A stretch of DNA of 64,000 nt, from assembly GCF_040802235.1 (NCBI RefSeq), contig NC_133167.1, positions 101,542,001 through 101,606,000 on the forward strand, in the 5' to 3' direction. Position numbers and translations under genes: made by a program. This stretch comes from Manis javanica (lineage: Eukaryota > Chordata > Mammalia > Pholidota > Manidae). Positions 62,283-64,000 of the stretch are shown piece after piece (positions within the stretch are counted from its first letter, which is position 1; the number at the start of each line of letters is the position of its first letter). The notes beneath the pieces are model-generated. The model worked only from the letters and a program-made list of their open reading frames with translations. It did no database searches and was not told where the DNA came from.

Positions 62283-63421
62283 ACTAGCCCTTTAAGAAAT
62301 AACAAAGGCCCACACTGGGACAAACAGATGAATGATTCCCAGTTCTGACTTTGGGATACTCTGCCCCAAGATTATCCAGAGAGGTAGAGTGAAATGATCA
62401 CAGCAGAACGGATTTTAATTCTTAATCATCAAAATAAATATATGAAGTACATAATCATATCTGGGTACTTGTTAAAATTATAAATATGGTAAAATCTTGG
62501 GAATCACTGTTAATGAGAAATGCTCATCTCTCAACAGTATTTCTGCATCTCAGAGTCACCAATCTGGAGTAGAATTTAGAAGGAGAATGAGGTCCCAAGT
62601 TGCTCTTTCAGGAGAAGGAAGAGATAAGGAGGGAAAAAAAAGGAAGTTGCACAGGGTCTCTTGCTTTCTTAACCCCTGAACCACCTCAGTGTGTTAGACG
62701 TGACCGTTTGGCGTTCACCCTCTCTGCTGTCAACCCTCTGCAGAATTACAGCACCCACTAGAAAGAAGGGACTGGGATCAGAGTGCCTAAACAGGTTGTA
62801 CTGATTAAAGAACAGCTCTGGTGCATGCTCTGATCTGAGAGAGCACAGGCCCTACCCTTTCCATGAGAGGAAAAAGACATTCGAGGTGTATGATCAAGGG
62901 TGGGGCAGGCCGCGTGGGAAACTGGGACCAAAATGGCAACACGCTTCTGGATCCACTGGAAAGGTTCTGAGATCTGCTGTTACAAGCTTATGAGAGGGAC
63001 CCCATCCTTGAGTCAACCACTTTATTCCCAAACCCTACTCCTGCCCTCCCACTGGCTACTCATTCTACTCAAAGAGTTACTATTTCTGGAAGACTCAAAA
63101 ATCTCCTTCCTTTATCAGCATGGTGGCCGTATAAACGCAGAAGAAAAAATACTGGGCCATGTTGGTCTTAGATTGGACTGATGCAAGTTTGAGGGAAGGA
63201 GCCAACCCACCAGTCCAGATTGGTGCTCTCTACAGCTGCAGAAACATTTGTTTCAATTCCTGAAAAAGAAGTCAGAAACAGGTTGTTAACAACACAACTC
63301 ACACAACTCTGAACCCGCATTCACAGAACTGAGACTGCGAAACCAGACCCAGTTTGAGGTATTTTGCATAAAAGGCCCCAGGCCCCGGTAGGTGTGTGGG
63401 TGCAGACAGGCGTCTCCCTAC

Positions 63422-64000
63422 CGTGGGGAGTTGAATCCACTGTCCACTGTAATGCTGCTGCTGTCCATGCTGTCAAGACGCGCCGAGTGGGTGGCTCTCT
63501 GGCTGCTGCCGTCGGTGTCTTTTGGGGTGAGGAGGGTAAGGTTCTTCTCAAATTTCCTCTGCAAGTCCCTTTCCTTCTCCCTCTCGAGGAGCCACTGCAT
63601 GGTGCCCACATCATCTCTGTTTTTCTCCTCTTCTGTGTTTTTGTTTGCTCCTTCCTCAGAGTCATCATCATCAGAGACATTGTAATAGTCAAAAGAGACT
63701 TCCTGGTTCCCCACTGACTCTTGCTGACGCTGGGAAGCAGGTATGGCTGGTGCCACTGAGGTCCCCAGGGCTGGGTCCAGCTTCTCACCTCGGCCTGGCA
63801 GTGTGTCGGCAGGTGTCTTCTGGTGAGATTTGAGGAGGGACAAGCTCGATTTGTGATAGCTGTTTACAGACAAGGTGCTGTGAAGAGGCTTGAACAGTGT
63901 GTCTTTGCTGAATATCTCTTTCCTCTTGTCCAGGCTGCTGGGCTCGGTGCTGTGGTGCTGGACCAGGCGTCCATTGGCAATCCCTTCGGCCACCGCACCC
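63422..64000 (-). CDS. STOX2: STOX2 large coding exon, 3' part (partial, continues past the window edge)
   Basis: On the minus strand the open frame enters from the window edge and runs 193 codons to the donor CCCCACG|GTAGGG. Reading on into the intron would hit TAG at once, which supports the splice. Visible parts, in order, are a basic/Ser-rich segment (DKRKEIFSKDTLFKPLHSTL), an acidic patch (NVSDDDDSEEG), a highly charged, probably helical stretch (MQWLLEREKERDLQRKFEKN), and a Ser-rich end (DSMDSSSITVDSGFNSPR) that continues into the terminal exon. The winged-helix storkhead domain lies upstream, outside the window. In human STOX2 this exon is about 2 kb, so only its end is present. The frame is intact; no start codon is expected here. 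Confidence 0.92.

Larger units (their letters stand above)
58029..63421 (-). other. STOX2: STOX2 last intron (5,393 bp, phase 2)
   Basis: The donor at the exon end reads CCCCACG|GTAGGG and the acceptor CTCTTTTAG|C on the minus strand. Contents are a perfect 9-bp-arm palindrome with GATA motifs (58327-58348), two copies of a 115-bp duplicated element (59871 and 60781), a MIR/L2-like fragment near 60065-60115 (gggcgccaggcactgtgcca) and an imperfect ATC/GTC trinucleotide tract (62245-62280). No further exon was recognised on either strand. Confidence 0.9.

Noticed and set aside
62036-62323. A minus-strand frame with a poly-Asp run
   Set aside because: The Asp run comes from an ATC/GTC simple repeat in an intron. 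There are no splice borders or homology.
63321-63788. Minus and plus open frames of 97-155 codons overlapping the STOX2 exon
   Set aside because: They are shadow frames of the STOX2 coding exon, produced by its codon composition.
1-64000. CRISPR arrays, bacterial operons, tRNA or rRNA genes
   Set aside because: None were seen. The window is mammalian nuclear DNA, and no cloverleaf or rRNA segment was recognised by eye.

Overview
The window is nuclear DNA of a placental mammal. It shows spliced protein-coding exons with GT-AG borders, long introns, mammalian-wide repeats (MIR, L2, MER5-like, MLT1-type LTRs) and several L1 3' ends. No Alu, rodent B1/B2, carnivore tRNA-Lys SINE, ruminant BovB/tA or horse ERE was recognised by eye. 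The L1 tail near 24.6-25.0 kb resembles L1s I associate with Laurasiatheria. I therefore suggest a laurasiatherian with little recent SINE activity, at low confidence.

Left side (1-7.6 kb, + strand): the 3' end of ENPP6, the GPI-anchored choline-specific glycerophosphodiesterase. Its last two coding exons (1063-1186 and 5556-5761) join in frame and end in a GPI-attachment signal. A 3' UTR follows, with two candidate poly(A) signals.

Right side (about 51.8-64 kb, - strand): the 3' end of STOX2, a storkhead-box (winged-helix) nuclear protein. The end of its large coding exon runs off the window (63422-64000). A 5.4-kb phase-2 intron follows, then a short last coding exon (57833-58028) ending in a PDZ-ligand-like tail and, by inference, a roughly 6-kb 3' UTR.

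The two genes are convergent, tail to tail, as I recall for human 4q35.1. The 44 kb between them contains no gene I can support. It holds old transposon fragments (L1, HAL1-like, L2, MIR, MLT1-type LTRs, hAT-type MER5), simple repeats and two CpG-rich patches lacking any recognisable promoter or gene.

The most notable unexplained structures are: an 86/87-identical direct repeat flanking a 2.4-kb segment that contains one CpG-rich patch (35758-38310); a 115-bp duplication 910 bp apart inside the STOX2 last intron, each copy carrying an intact POU octamer; and a Ser-to-Gly change at the predicted ENPP6 GPI attachment residue. Repeat family names come from recognition by eye, not from a database search, so their borders are approximate. 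No new multi-gene system was found.
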